The notes under the pieces: generated by a model | What the model was told of the DNA's origin: nothing | The model's database searches: none | The model's input: the letters and a program-made list of their open reading frames with translations, nothing else | Source: Sarcocystis neurona | Lineage: Eukaryota; Apicomplexa; Conoidasida; Eucoccidiorida; Sarcocystidae | Reading direction: 5' to 3' | DNA: 64,000 nucleotides | Assembly: GCA_000727475.1 (NCBI GenBank) | Contig: KL647316.1 | Coordinates: 1,033,750-1,097,749, forward strand | Made by a program: the position numbers and the translations under genes | Part shown: in pieces, positions 23,762 to 35,640 of the stretch | Position numbering within the stretch: position 1 is the stretch's first letter | Layout of the letters: each line of letters begins with the position of its first letter

Positions 23762-24959
23762 CTGCAGTAAAGTAAACGCAAAGAAAATATTTACTTGTTG
23801 TTCAAATACATCCGTTAAATAAATTGTTTGTACAGACACGCATATACATATATATATATGTTTGTACACGCACTCCTGTCCAGTCGTTCGTAGACACCAA
23901 ATACTCAGATACACGCACATGTATGTATACTCGTGTGTGTGTGTGTGTATGCGCATTTCTATCCTCTCCACAAGGAGATACATATATACATATATGTACA
24001 TAGACGTACTTATGTATATGTGTATATATGTAAATCTGTGTGCGCTTTGATCTTCTCAGTTTAAGTTAGTAGTGATGGAGGCGAGGTTTATATGTATATC
24101 TGTACACATATATATATGTGCCTCGTTCCGACAAATCTTTTGCCCGTATTTTCTAGGTAATCCTGCCCCACACATCCGTGCTGCTTTTTTTACGCATGCA
24201 GACACAGAGACAAGGACCCTCTGCGCCCCCGTGAGAAGAAATTTGTGCACATAGGAGCACACTAAGTAACGTGTCAAAACGCCAGCAGAGAAGTAGATAT
24301 ACGTGATTCAGCGCGCATATAACAGATCACGCACATTGGTATGATTATATGGATAAAATATATACGTATAGAGACAAATACATATAAACATATGTGAATA
24401 CGGGTGTCACAGATGGATGCAGCCACGGGAAACGAGTAGAGGCGACGCGTTAATATGCATGTCACCCGCCATGAGACAATGTTCAACACGTGACCCGTGT
24501 GTCTTCCTAGAGAAGAAAGACCTATATGTGCCGTACAAAAGTGTAAACGTCGCACATATATATATATATATATATATATATAGATACATACGTGCACATA
24601 CACCTACATTTATATAGACGTATGTATGTATGTACACACACTGTTCACGATGTGTATCGCGTTGTAGCTGACTCCATATAAATATATACATGTAGAGAGA
24701 GTGAGAGAGGGCAAGAGAGGGACACGCTCATGTATACTAAAATATGTGACAGTCGAAATTGCTGCTGCAACGTCAGCATCAGTCCACACATCTTTATACA
24801 CTATATACACACACACGTATATACACGTATATATACGTATCCCGCGACGGGCAGGGGTGTCGAAGATACGTCGCCTGGTCCTGCCGCACAAGAAGACACT
24901 GCTGCACGGGTGCATTATGTATCCGCGGGTGGTGTGCATTTCTACGGCCTTTCTTCCGT
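23762..24959. other. Microsatellite-rich stretch
   Basis: The longest tract is (AT)n at 24556-24582. Shorter TA and TG tracts lie at 23840-24020. A minus-strand frame near 24840-24900 may be coding but is not resolved. Confidence 0.4.
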
Positions 24960-25640
24960 TTAGCTTCTTCTTCCCCGACTTCTCCTGCGTGCGTCTACCG
25001 AAGCCGAAAGCCTGGCCAGAAAGTCTGCGGATGTGTAGAACGTATTTGGCAGGTCCACGCCCACACAGCACGGCCGTCGCTTCTCTTCCTGCTGTTCTGT
25101 TCTTCTTCTTCTCCCTCTTCTCCCCCTTCTCGGTGTTCTTCTTCTCCTCGTCTTTGTCCTGCCTTCTGTAGTCTTTCCGGTGTCTCTCTGTTTCACAGGG
25201 GGTGCCGTGCATGCGCGTCGCAGTCAATCTTCGTTTCCTCTCCTCGCGCTTCTCGTCGGCTTCGCTTTTCCGTTCTTCTCCTTCACCGAAGCCCTTCTCT
25301 CTTCCTCTTTCTTCTTCTCCTCTTTGCTGCTGCCCTCTGGGTGTTCTTCTGTGACGACTGCCCCGCTTGCGGTAACGAAGAAATCAACAGCAGAAAAGGT
25401 TGGCCCTCCTTTCTGCGTCTCTCTTTTATCTCTCTCTGCGTCTTCTACGTTTCTGCTGTCTTTGTCTTCCCCTGTCTCGCCTTTTTGTCTTCCGTCTTCG
25501 GGTTTTCGCCGGCCCGCCCGCGACGCCTTCTCCCTCTTATTTCTCGTCGTCTCTTTTTTCTGCACTACGTCGTCGTCCTCTTCTTCTCTTTCTGGATCGT
25601 GTTCGTTTGCTTCTTCTCCCCTTTGCTCTGTGTTCTGTGC
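24960..25640 (-). CDS. Lys/Glu-rich protein segment, exon limits uncertain
   Basis: A minus-strand frame is open from near 25680 down to a TGA at 25224-25226 and is strongly charged (EREEEDDDVVQKKETTRNKR, later SSKEEKKKEEERRASVKEKN), with a less biased stretch PTFSAVDFFVTASGAVVTEE in the middle. The same register reopens below the stop and ends at 24960 with VDLPNTFYTSADFLARLSAS, which looks like a genuine C terminus. A short intron around 25190-25230 would remove the stop, but I could not fix its ends. The opposite strand is only Phe/Leu/Ser low complexity. It may be the continuation of the gene at 25688-26320 through a donor CAA|GTGAGC at its end. Confidence 0.4.
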
Positions 25641-25687
25641 TGCTTCTTCCCTGCGCTTCGCTGGGCTTCTGCCTGCGTCTCTCTAGC

Positions 25688-26320
25688 TCACTTGTAGTTG
25701 CTGAGTCCAAAAGCAGTAGGAGAGACGTAGTGCAGCGTCACGTCGATATGCGCCCTCTTCTTCCACAGGGCCAGCAACCCCCGCAGCAGCGGATTATTTC
25801 TCGCTGCGCGCAGCAGCACACGCCGGGCAGCAGCCACCGGCGGCAACGAGCGCAGCCGCTGCTTCTTCTCCTGCAGCAGATCGAGGAAGCAGCTCACTCC
25901 GCTGCTTGCACCAAACACACCCGCCTGCCAGCCCCCCACGTACTCCGCCAGCAGCAGCTGCTGCTGCTGCAGCACAGAGGAAGCCACCTCTCGTAGGTCC
26001 TGCAGCAGTCGTCCCTGCTGTCCTCTCTCCACGGCGCGCAAAGCTGCAGCAGCAGCGGCGCCTCGAGCCGCAGCGGCAGCAGCGAGATCCTCAGACGCAG
26101 GAGCAGCAGCGGAAGACACGGCTGAAGGCGGACGCCGGGATAACAGCAGCAGCGCCTGCAGCAGCTGCGGAGAGAACCCGCGATGGAAGCGACGCAGTTC
26201 CTTCAACAGCGATGCGCTTGCTTCGCCAAGCACGTCTTGCACTGCCCTGTCACAACGCAGGACCAACGCAGAGTCACACACCGCGTCCGCGAAAAACACG
26301 AACAGAGAGCCACCCTGCTG
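25688..26320 (-). CDS. Helical protein, long 3' exon
   Basis: The exon follows a minus-strand acceptor ctgcaag/cag (AG at 26321-26322 or three bases on). It runs about 210 codons to TGA at 25688-25690, or to a donor CAA|GTGAGC overlapping the stop. Residues near the start read FFADAVCDSALVLRCDRAV, then RRFHRGFSPQLLQALLLLSR. The middle is Ala/Gln-rich from CAG triplets, and the end reads LALWKKRAHIDVTLHYVSPT followed by AFGLSNYK. Leu-rich amphipathic helices dominate. No family is recognised. Upstream exons should lie beyond 26.35 kb in microsatellite DNA. Confidence 0.5.
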   Translation of the reverse strand, partial: QQGGSLFVFFADAVCDSALVLRCDRAVQDVLGEASASLLKELRRFHRGFSPQLLQALLLLSRRPPSAVSSAAAPASEDLAAAAAARGAAAAAALRAVERGQQGRLLQDLREVASSVLQQQQLLLAEYVGGWQAGVFGASSGVSCFLDLLQEKKQRLRSLPPVAAARRVLLRAARNNPLLRGLLALWKKRAHIDVTLHYVSPTAFGLSNYK

Positions 26321-26344
26321 CTTGCAGGCGGAAATAATGCACAT

Positions 26345-27737
26345 GTATTAGTGAATGAGAGAGAGAGAGACACACACACACACACAAACACACGCACAGA
26401 GACGCAGACATACGTGTCGGCCAAAACACGGGTGGCCTACATTATTTACACGGGACGAGCACACATGCGCATCGGCCTACATACGGGAAGCCTGCATTAT
26501 TTACACGGGAGAGGCATGCCAACGTATGCATGCAGATTTGCTTCGAGAGAAAACCACGTCTCCTTGCACATACTGGGAGAGTGTTCTGCTGTCGTGAATC
26601 TACCTGCGTTGAAGGAGAGACACACATGTTCACAAACAGAAACCGTCGGCCTGCATGCGTAGCTGCAGACACATACACACGTGTACCTACACGAATATCT
26701 GTGGGCCTGCACACGTCCACCTGCGGTCATCAACTAAATTCGTCTACTCCTCGAAAAATCAGAAAAGAAGAACAAGAGAAAACGCAAGGAACGGGAGTCG
26801 GAATTGCCCTCTCCTCCTTCTCCTTCTCGCTTTCTCGCCCGGTGCACATACACTGCATCCTGCCGTCACAGTGGACAGGAACGCAACCGCTACTAACTCC
26901 TGCACATGAAACTACATATATATATATATGCATGTGCGTATGTTAAGGATTATGTGTGTATATGGATGTAAACATACGTGGAGATGGTCAGCAGCTTTCT
27001 CTTACCCGTCGATTTCGTTTATGCCACCCACCTATGCATACGTGTGTTACACGAAAGACGGTAAGGCACACACAACCTGCATCAATATATATATACACAT
27101 ATATATGCGCATATGGACACGCTTGCCATACAATATAAGATATATATGTGTATATTTGTGTGTATATATATGTGTATATACATATACACGTATATGCGTC
27201 CTATAAGAACTACGGGACGGCAGTCCACAAGTGTCCACACCGGCAGACGTAGGGACAAACACATGCATCGGTGATGAAGAAGTGTGACACACAGGTGTAT
27301 TACATCGATACAGACACAGACGGAGAGGCAGAGACAGACACCGAGACACGGAGACAGAGACTCGGAGACACGTAGGATCGTCTTTCCGGATATCGAGCCG
27401 CGCCCGCGGACGTTCTGCAGCAGAAACGATCTCTGCAGGTGAACTGCAGGGGGCACAGAGAAGCACGCGCAGCAGACAAGTTCGTCCCGCTTCGTGGCGC
27501 CTTCCGCTACGAGCCGGTGGGCCTCTACGAACGCGGTGCCCACCAGGGAGCAGCCCCGTGGAGATATCTTCCTGTGCAGACGCGCGCGTGTGGAGACCCC
27601 ACACCGAGGCGCCTGCCACTGCCAAATCTCGCCGTCAGCGGGGAAGGCGGTAGGTTTAGACACACACACACGGGGATGAAAACAATAGCATCTGTCTTTT
27701 TCCGTTGCAGGCAGAGCAGCAGCGGAGCAAGAATACA
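26345..27737. other. Microsatellites with a possible exon
   Basis: Short (CA)n and (TA)n tracts are scattered (26375-26395, 26915-26930, 27085-27185). A minus-strand frame at about 27430-27585 after acceptor tggcag gives GCSLVGTAFVEAHRLVAEGA, a plausible exon. A second frame is open there as well, so I leave it unassigned. Confidence 0.35.
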
Positions 27738-29926
27738 TCAAGGGAAAGACAGAGAGAGAGTCGCTTTCTGCTGCGGAGGAGAGGCGAGATCTCCCCTCGC
27801 ACGTCGAGCAGCCAACGGCGGGGTGGTTGCGGTGACGAGGCTGGGGACAGCAAACAGACGCAGGACGGCTGCAGCGGCGGCGGACAAGAAGCGAAAGTGG
27901 GTAGATATAAGAAGCAACTTCATGAAACGCGTGTCAACGGGTCCGGCGTGTACATCGCGAAACTGCGTCGATTGATTCGTAGGCATGCAGGGGGGGGGGC
28001 AGGAGCCAAGATAACGCGTAGAGCTGCAGTCACAGGGACAAAGAAATGCACGTACGGAGACGAAGAGATAGACGGATATATGTGTTTCTGTCTCGATTCG
28101 AAGGTGGCGAGAAAAGGAGGACGACGGCGGAATAGCGAGGCTGCACTGTCTGGGTCCTCGTCGACGGTGAGAAGGAACAAAAAGCAGGGGTAGCGCATGT
28201 CTGCTCAGGGGTTGCGCAGGTCTGCTTAGCAGCTCACCTGGCGAAGAGACGGAACGACATCAAAGTACGAGGTCCTTCCTTCTCTTTCTCTGCTTGCCGT
28301 TCCTCCTCTGTTTCCTCTTCCGCTGCAGCCATCCCCGCGAGCCCGCTTTGCTGCTGCTGCTGCAGGTACAGCTCTAGCGCACGCAGTTGCTGCTGTTGCA
28401 GCTGCTGCAGCTGCTGTTGGCAGCGGCGGGCCGCCGCCACCCGCAGCGCTTGCAGTTGCATCGCGTATTTCGACGCCAGCACTGCAGAGCAGTCGCACAT
28501 CCCACAGCAGCAGCCGTAGCAACACACTCGAGCACGGCAGCATCGGCGCAGTCGCACGCCCAGCAGTACCGTATACAGGAACAGCAGCGGCGCCGTCCAC
28601 AACAGCACCTGAGCACGTAGCAGCCGCAGCAAAGCACACAGCTACCCCAGAACAACCGGTAGGTGCACCAACACAACCTCCTGAGTGTATGCGAATGCTA
28701 CATAGATACACATACATGTATCTATCTATCTCTATATATATACAATATATACATATGTATATGGGCGGATCCGCGAAGGTGTGCTGCAGCGACTCCAGTG
28801 CCATGCAGCAGCAGCAGCAGCATCACAGCCGGGAGTAGACGCAGCACGTAGCTTTCGACAACAACAGCAACATCTGATGGCTCAACGCAGCAGCAGCCCC
28901 ACTGGCAGCACAGCGTATAGCGCCGGCGGCAACCGCAGCAGACCTGCCAACACCCGCTCCCCAGCAGCAGTCCATCACTTTAACAGGGTGGAGGGGCGCA
29001 CGCAGAACAAACCAGCGGCGGCATATACAGCAGAGCACGTGAGCAGCAGCACACCAACAACCGAGCAGCAGGACAGCTGCTGGGGTCGCTGCAGCATACA
29101 TATGTCAATGTGTGCGTATACTCATACATATATATATATATATTACGTGTACATATATATGTGTATATGCATCAATATATATATATATCCCTTTACGTAC
29201 GCATATAGAAAGGAGCGTGTACACATAGAGACACGCGCACTCAACGATATTGAAAGTCGCTTTTCCTCCTTTTGTCCACACGTGGGAGACAGAATTGTAG
29301 ACAATCACGGGAACACCTGTCTACACATGCTAAGGTGCCTCAATGCGGGCAAAACCTCATCTGCGAAGATGAAGGAACGCTGCGTTGGTACACATATATT
29401 CCCACCCATATGCATGAACAACGCACGCAATACATATATGTGTGTATATATATATGGATACACTCACCTATATAGCTACAGCTCCAGCCATCCACGAATC
29501 TGTCTGGGGCCCCCGTATTGGGAAGCAGCAACTGCTTACCTCCGAGTATCTGTTGCCTGAGCGCTTCACGCGCTTCAGCGACATCAACGGCGGCGCCCGC
29601 GCGTTCTCTTGCTGCCGCAGCATCAGTAGCGAGAGGCATGGCTGCTGCTTGGTCGTGCGTTTCCGGTGCAGGCGCAGGAGAAGCAGCAGCAGCAAAGGCG
29701 GCGGAGCAGCGAGATATGTCGGCGTCGAAAAGCTGCAGCGTCGCACGCAGCAGCTGCGAAGCAACGGCAGGGAATGCCGGCCAGAATTCCTCGTGGAAGG
29801 CTGCGGGCTGCAGCTGCAGCAGCACCTCGAATCTGCAGCAGCCGCAGCAGCACGCCCCAGGCATCGCAGCGGCGACGTCGCCAGCAGCAGCAGCAGAAGC
29901 ACCACGTTCAGGAAACTGCTGCTTCA
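27738..29926 (-). CDS. Putative membrane protein, multi-exon
   Basis: Four minus-strand exons fit together. Exon a (about 29926-29468, donor ATAG|GTGAGT) contains FHEEFWPAFPAVASQLLRAT and Ala-rich helices. Exon b starts at 29095 after acceptor tatgctgcag in matching phase 1 and holds a hydrophobic Cys-rich stretch; its donor is not fixed. Exon c (28641-28238, donor CCAG|GTGAGC) starts in phase 0 and has a predicted membrane helix VLLWTAPLLFLYTVLLGV, a Cys-rich segment, and a Gln/Glu-rich coiled coil. Exon d (27840-27738) follows acceptor gtccccag, matches phase 2, and ends TGA at 27738. It gives a basic Pro/Ala C terminus ending ATLSLSFP. The 5' end is missing. The order membrane helix, coiled coil, basic tail is all that can be said; no family is recognised. 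Confidence 0.5.
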
Positions 29927-31168
29927 CACTGGTGCGGCGCATGCAGGTGTGTGCCTTGCTCAACAGCAGGAGAACAGCAACTCACAACGCCGCAGCAAAG
30001 AGGCACCCAGCACTCGCTCCAGTCAAAAATTCGAGCAACTGCCGAGACAAAAGGACGCCCTAAAGCATCCAAATACACTCAGCCGCTCCGAACGCTTCTC
30101 CTTGCCTATGTCTATCTACTTCCTCCTATACATACATATATTTACATATACAGAGAAGCGAACAGCGGTTTACGCATCCACACATATATGTATTTATATA
30201 CAACTGTGTGTGTGCTTTCGTAGCATCTATCTACCTCCCTATCAACGTGCATATATATGTACATATATTCTCGCACATACGAATGTATGTAGAAGGTGAA
30301 GAAAGCATTCACCTACACATGTATAAACTTTGGCGTGTCCCTGCATAGGGCGACCATTACATGTCTAGACCTGAGGAGACAGCGAATGTCCACACTTGTG
30401 AAGAGCAATACACACATAAACGTTTAAAGCCCGATGTTCCCCTTCGCACACAGAGGATCAGCAGTCTACCACATACACACACGTGTGTATAGATGTGTTT
30501 GTCCTGCAGACAACGGCTGCTTACAAAAGATACATATAGCTGCATGTATCTATACACGTACAAGTAGACGTGCACATACATATGTAGACGGCTTATATGT
30601 AATACATACGTAAACGTGTACACAGGTGTGTAAACTCTTCTCTGTCTATCTATATTTATGTATGTACTGGTATACGCAGATAGACCGCTTAAAGCTGTAT
30701 ACATACGTAAGCACACAGATATGTATACATTCACCTACGGACATATATATAAATTTATATATTGATGCGTATGTATATACAGATGTACACATAACGCACG
30801 GAGGGAAGGCGGAAGAAACAGACGCGTTGGTTCACACGTGCGCAGAATAGAGAGACAGGCGGGAGCGACTTCATCTCGGGCAGCAGCTACGCCTGTACGC
30901 GCAGCGGCCTCCGCAGCCCTCTGCTCTGCACCAAACCTCCACACAGCTTTTCTCTCTCTCTGTGTCTGCGTAATATATCTACAAATGTGTACACATATAT
31001 GTACATATGTATGTGTACAAGGACAGCTGCGATTCCATGTGTACGTCTCGACGCGCATGCAGCCGCACGCCTGGACTGCCATGCATTTCTGTCCTTTTGT
31101 TGTCCTGCCTGCTCTTGGTGTTGCATTGTGTCTGAGGGAGGAGGTTGCTGCTGCCTTCTCGACGCCGC
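29927..31168. other. Microsatellite spacer with a possible small exon
   Basis: Imperfect TA/TG repeats occupy 30120-30300 and 30590-30790. A minus-strand frame at about 30840-30950 (FGAEQRAAEAAARTGVAAAR) could be a terminal exon of the gene above or an Ala-rich shadow. Confidence 0.35.
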
Positions 31169-34100
31169 TTACGTTTGCTGCGCCCGCTGCTGCAGAGCCT
31201 TCACGTCGTACGCCCAGGCTGCAGTCTCTTCAGGAGCCGCAGCCACGGCAGCGGCAGCAGCCCGTGCCGCAGCGATGCCGCTGGCGGCTACATGCTCTGC
31301 CCTCTGCTGCCGCTCGTCGTCATCTCGGCCAGCCCCGCTACGACCCAAGACACGGCCTCGCCAGCTTCCCTGCTCCTCCTGCTGCTGTTTCTGCTGCTGC
31401 TGCTGCCCACTGTCGTCATCGAGGACGCTGCAGCAAATCTCTGCGAGACACTGCAGCTGCTGCAAAGCCGCAGCAGTGGTTCGCTGCGGCTGCTGCTGAG
31501 GGAACGTCGTTTCCTGCTCCACATGTGAACTGATTTCTGTAGCAGCCACCTGCGGTTCCCGCTGCTGCGCGTCTTGCTCCTCTCCTTGTTGCCACCTGTG
31601 CTCCGCAGCCACCCTCTCGATGGCGTAGCGCAGCGCCCACGCGAGTCGCAGCTGCTGCTGCTTCTGCGTCTCCGTCTCGTTTTCCTCCTCGTTCTCCCTC
31701 TGCTCCTCCTCCGGGGGGAGAACCCGACGCTGCTGCCGCTGGTTCTTCTTCTCCTTGCCTTCCTGCGGTTGCTCAGTCACTGCAAGAGAGGAGGGAACTA
31801 GCACTACATAGGGCGTGTAGAGAGTTTGAAGTGACAGCGTTCCGTCGCTTCTTGTCCTGCTGTCGTTCGTCAACGCATCCGCGTCTGTATTAAGCGATGG
31901 GTGCTGCGGCTGCCGCGTCCGCTCTGCTGTGGGGTCTGTAAGCGAGGCAGGCAGCAGCAGCTCTTTCCATATTGCGTCAAGCAGATTCCACACAGCCGTC
32001 GCAACGGTCGCCTGCAGCTGCCGCTCTTTCTCATCGTGCTGCTGCTGCTGCGTCTGTCTCTTCTGTTGCGTTTCCTCTGCCTCGCTGCGCTCTGTGTCTC
32101 GCTGCTGCTGCTGCATCTGCTCCTCCTGCCTCTGCCTCTGCAGCCTCTTCTCTTCCCCCTCCTCCTTCTCTTGGTGCTGTTGCTGACGGGCCGCTCCGCC
32201 TGCAGCAGAAGCAAGCGGCAACACCACCAGCTTCAATTCTCGCTGCTGCTTGGTGGGCTGCTTCTTCGCGGCAGCAGCAGATCCGCTGCGTGAGAAAGGC
32301 AGCCACGTCTGCAGCAGGGGTGCCGCTTCTTCTTTTGCTTCTGCAGCAGCACCAGCAGCAGCTGCACCTGGCGGAACCGGATAGTCTGTAACCAAAATGA
32401 ACAGCGGTTTTTTCCGGCGGACTACCTGCTGCGCAACGCTTGCGTCCGCCGCAGCTGCTGCCTGTCCAGGTGTTGCCCCTGCAGGTGCGTGTGGAGGATC
32501 GGCTGCTGTGATGCTGCCGCTAGAGGCGAGCAGGAGCAGCTGCTGCTGCAGACTTGCGGCCAGGAGGCGCAGCTGCGGCTGCTGCTGCTTCAGCAACGTG
32601 GTGGGCGTAGAAAGGTGAGAGAACGAGACGGGCAGCAACAATGCGTCGCAGCAGCAGGACGCAGCAGCAGCTGCAGCGAGCAGGGAAATCTCTGCCTGTC
32701 TCGGGGAGGGTGACTGCTGCTGTTGCAGGTGTCTGGTGTCTTCCGCGTCTGAGTGCGCATCAGCAGGTGCCGAATCGACGGCAACAGCGGTCTTCGCAGC
32801 CCCCGTCGGTCGCGCAGAAGCAACAGCAGTACCACTGTGTTGAGGCGTGCGCATGGGAGCTGCTGGCGTTAGAGCGGCAGGGATCCGGAGCTGTAGCAGC
32901 AGAGAGGCACGGCCATTCCCACCAGCAGCAGGAGCGGAAAGCGAGTGGACTTCCGCTGCACGAGCGGGCGGCCGTTGCAGCGCACCAAAGGAAGGGGAGT
33001 GATGCGACTCAGCAGCCGCAGCAAGTAATGACGTGTCGTGTGGTGGCGGCTCCTGCTCCTGCTGCTCCTGCGGCCACGGTCGCATTGCTAGTGCGTTACT
33101 ATCAGCTGTCTTTGTCAGCAGCAGCAGAGGCGCTATCTGCAAAGCAGCAGCTTCTCCTTCGCGCTGCGGCAGCAAAGTGAATACCAGAGGACCGTCATCA
33201 GCAGCAGTCAGCGTAGCAGCGGCAGCAGAGGACAGCTGCAGCGGTGAGGCATTGCTGGGAACGGGCTGTGGCGATAGAGTGTGGAACGGTGGGGGACCTT
33301 CGTGTAACGCGGCTTTGGCGTCGGGTGCTGCTGCGGACGAAAACTCGAATTTCTGCCTTTCTATGACGGCCGGCTCTGTCCCTTCTGCTGAAGACGTGTC
33401 TTCCTGGTCAGCAGTCGGCCGGCTCGACTTTGCTGCTGCTGCTGTAGCTCTTTCCTGGGGGGATATCGCCGGGTGACCAACACCAGAAGCAGCATCAGGC
33501 AGCATGTGCAGCAGCACGTGCTGCAGTGGAGAGGACACTGCACCGAGTTGAGACGCTGGAGGAGAGCGAGGCGCAGCAGTCGCAGACGACGGAGAGGGGA
33601 GCAGCGCTGCAGCAGCAGGCACAGACCGCGTTCCCGCCGGAGCACCGACGGCTGCAGCAACGGGATCAGCAGCAGCAGCACCGGTCGACGCAGACAACGC
33701 CGGCGGCGGGGAAGAAGCAGCAGGAGCAGCACCACCGGAACGAGCGAGAACTGCAGCAGCCGGCGCAGAGAGACGGTGAGAAGAAGCAGCAGTCGTGAGG
33801 GAAGAAGGAGAGGCACACGCTGCGGCAGCAGCAGCAGTCGCAAACGGCTGTACCGTTGGCCCCTGCGGCACGCACCGGGGGATAGATAGTGCTGCAACAG
33901 GTGTAATTATTGCTGGGCCCCAGCAGCCGCTGCAGCAGTCTCGACTTCTGTAGAGGGAGGACGAGAGAAACAGCAGCAGCAGTAAGTGCTGCAGCTGCAG
34001 CGTGCTGCGGTCTCTCTGGGGCAACGAAAACACGCGCAGCAGCAGCAGCATCAAAGCGGAAGCAGCAGCAGCAGCAGCGCCAAGGATAGAGGCTCTTGCT

Positions 34101-35200
34101 TGTAGTGTCTGTCTGTTGCTGGGCTGTCCCCTCCACGGCAAGAGGCTGACGACTAAGCATCCCACATGAAATTTTCCGCAGGGGGTGCAACTCGTTTCCC
34201 TTTGACTGTTGCTGTTGCTGCTGCTACTCTCTCGCCCCCCGGTGCTGCTGGTCGTGCTGCTGCTGCTCCTGCTCCTGCTGCTCCTGCTCCTGCTGCTCCC
34301 GCTCCTGCTCCTGCTGCTAGAGCACTCGCTTCCACTACTCATGCTGCCGCTCTCGCAGCTGCTCCTGTCTCTTCTGTCTGGGCGGTAGCTCGGCTTTTCT
34401 CGCCTCCCACTGCTGCTGACACTGCTGGCTCCGCCGCGACTGCTGCTGCTGCTTCTTCCTTCGGCTGCGAATGCAGCATATCGAGCAGCAGCAAAACGCT
34501 TCCCCACAGTCCCCTGCACTGGTGTCATGCATGCAACCTCTGCACCACCAGAAGCAGATACTCTTGGAGAGATAATGTCATTGCTTCCTTTGACGTTGTG
34601 AATGCTGCTATACGCGCTCGCTTTCCTGGCAGTCGATCTGCTGCTTTCTCTCCTACGAATGTTCCCACTACTGCTGCTGCTGCTGTCGCTCTTCCTTCGC
34701 CTACAGTTAATATCCTCCGCAGTCCTAGTGCTCCTGTTGGGGCTATCCTTGCTGCTGCTTCTTGCGCCACAAACGCTACCGGCGTCGCTGATCCTGCTGC
34801 CGCTGCTGGAAGTCTCCCCCTCTTCGCAGCAGCAGCTGCTGCAGCTACGGGAAGCCTTCTTGCTGCTGCTGCTGCTTGAGCGAGTCTTGCTGCCGTCGCT
34901 GCTGCCGCTTCCGCTGCTGTCAGATACGTCGTTGCCGTTGCCAGAGACCCGGCCTCTCCGACCACCTTCCACGGGATACCAGCTCTGCTGCAGCACTTGC
35001 CTGTAGCGGCAAGTGGTGGACCACGTGCTGCTTCTCCTGCTGCGCATGCTGTTAGTAGACGGCCACCCGCACTCTCTCTGTGCATGCGTTCTGCTGTTGC
35101 TGTCGCTGCTGCTGCAGCTGTTTCGGTCACCGCAGCCGCTGCTGCCGCCCCCTGGCCCGCCCTGCTGCTGGCTGCTGATGCCGCGTCGGTTGCTGCGCAT
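31169..35200 (-). CDS. Large low-complexity protein, 1343 codons
   Basis: A single minus-strand frame runs from ATG at 35200 to a stop at 31169. The N-terminal third is Ser/Arg-rich (AGC-encoded), the middle is Ala/Pro/Ser-rich, and the last third is Gln/Glu-rich. Islands of ordinary sequence occur in the second half: VVRRKKPLFILVTDYPVPPG, TAVWNLLDAIWKELLLPASL, LSLQTLYTPYVVLVPSSLAV and LAWALRYAIERVAAEHRWQQ. Together these support coding below about 34.2 kb. Above that point two other frames are equally open, so the N terminus and any introns are uncertain. No domain is recognised. The pattern of conserved islands split by homopolymeric runs is typical of coccidian proteins with CAG-encoded amino-acid repeats. 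Confidence 0.6.
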   Translation of the reverse strand: MRSNRRGISSQQQGGPGGGSSGCGDRNSCSSSDSNSRTHAQRECGWPSTNSMRSRRSSTWSTTCRYRQVLQQSWYPVEGGRRGRVSGNGNDVSDSSGSGSSDGSKTRSSSSSSKKASRSCSSCCCEEGETSSSGSRISDAGSVCGARSSSKDSPNRSTRTAEDINCRRRKSDSSSSSSGNIRRRESSRSTARKASAYSSIHNVKGSNDIISPRVSASGGAEVACMTPVQGTVGKRFAAARYAAFAAEGRSSSSSRGGASSVSSSGRREKPSYRPDRRDRSSCESGSMSSGSECSSSRSRSGSSRSRSSRSRSSSSTTSSTGGRESSSSNSNSQRETSCTPCGKFHVGCLVVSLLPWRGQPSNRQTLQARASILGAAAAAASALMLLLLRVFSLPQRDRSTLQLQHLLLLLFLSSSLYRSRDCCSGCWGPAIITPVAALSIPRCVPQGPTVQPFATAAAAAACASPSSLTTAASSHRLSAPAAAVLARSGGAAPAASSPPPALSASTGAAAADPVAAAVGAPAGTRSVPAAAALLPSPSSATAAPRSPPASQLGAVSSPLQHVLLHMLPDAASGVGHPAISPQERATAAAAKSSRPTADQEDTSSAEGTEPAVIERQKFEFSSAAAPDAKAALHEGPPPFHTLSPQPVPSNASPLQLSSAAAATLTAADDGPLVFTLLPQREGEAAALQIAPLLLLTKTADSNALAMRPWPQEQQEQEPPPHDTSLLAAAAESHHSPSFGALQRPPARAAEVHSLSAPAAGGNGRASLLLQLRIPAALTPAAPMRTPQHSGTAVASARPTGAAKTAVAVDSAPADAHSDAEDTRHLQQQQSPSPRQAEISLLAAAAAASCCCDALLLPVSFSHLSTPTTLLKQQQPQLRLLAASLQQQLLLLASSGSITAADPPHAPAGATPGQAAAAADASVAQQVVRRKKPLFILVTDYPVPPGAAAAGAAAEAKEEAAPLLQTWLPFSRSGSAAAAKKQPTKQQRELKLVVLPLASAAGGAARQQQHQEKEEGEEKRLQRQRQEEQMQQQQRDTERSEAEETQQKRQTQQQQHDEKERQLQATVATAVWNLLDAIWKELLLPASLTDPTAERTRQPQHPSLNTDADALTNDSRTRSDGTLSLQTLYTPYVVLVPSSLAVTEQPQEGKEKKNQRQQRRVLPPEEEQRENEEENETETQKQQQLRLAWALRYAIERVAAEHRWQQGEEQDAQQREPQVAATEISSHVEQETTFPQQQPQRTTAAALQQLQCLAEICCSVLDDDSGQQQQQKQQQEEQGSWRGRVLGRSGAGRDDDERQQRAEHVAASGIAAARAAAAAVAAAPEETAAWAYDVKALQQRAQQT
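34250..34320. repeat. CTGCTC/CTG low-complexity tract
   Basis: The 70 bases are made of CTG, CTC and CCG triplets in the order ctgctcctgctc, repeated. They encode Ala/Gly, Arg/Ser or Pro/Ala runs depending on frame and strand. Confidence 0.75.
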
Positions 35201-35640
35201 CGTCCACTTTTCCCTCCTCGTGCTATCGTCGATTTCGCCGTGGGACGTGTTGCTGGTCCTGCTGTTCCTCTCGGCCGTGCGCTGCCGCTGTCGAGTGCGC
35301 TGCCGCTGTCGACTGCGCTGCTGCTGCGAACACTGCTCCTGATGTGCGCCGTGTTGCTGCCACCGCCGCTGCCGCTGTGACTTTTCTATAAACAGCGCTG
35401 CAGGGTAACGTCAGGCCGCTGCAGTCGCCGACGCTGCCTCAGCCGAAGCACGTCTCCCGGTTCGGATTACCGCAGCGGCTCTCACGAGAGCAAATCGCGC
35501 TAAAGCAGTAGCTGCTGCTGCCCTCACCCAAACCCTGCACCCTTTGCGTCCTGCTGCTGCAGCTGTGACTGCTGCGGAGGCGCCTCGACGCTGCTCCCAA
35601 GCTCCTCGCAGCTTCGACCCCCCCAGATATACCGCCCACT

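Noticed and set aside
24759..25697. A 312-codon plus-strand frame rich in Phe, Leu, Ser and Cys
   Set aside because: It is the complement of a Lys/Glu-rich minus-strand coding stretch. The pyrimidine-rich sense would give an implausible Phe/Ser/Leu protein.
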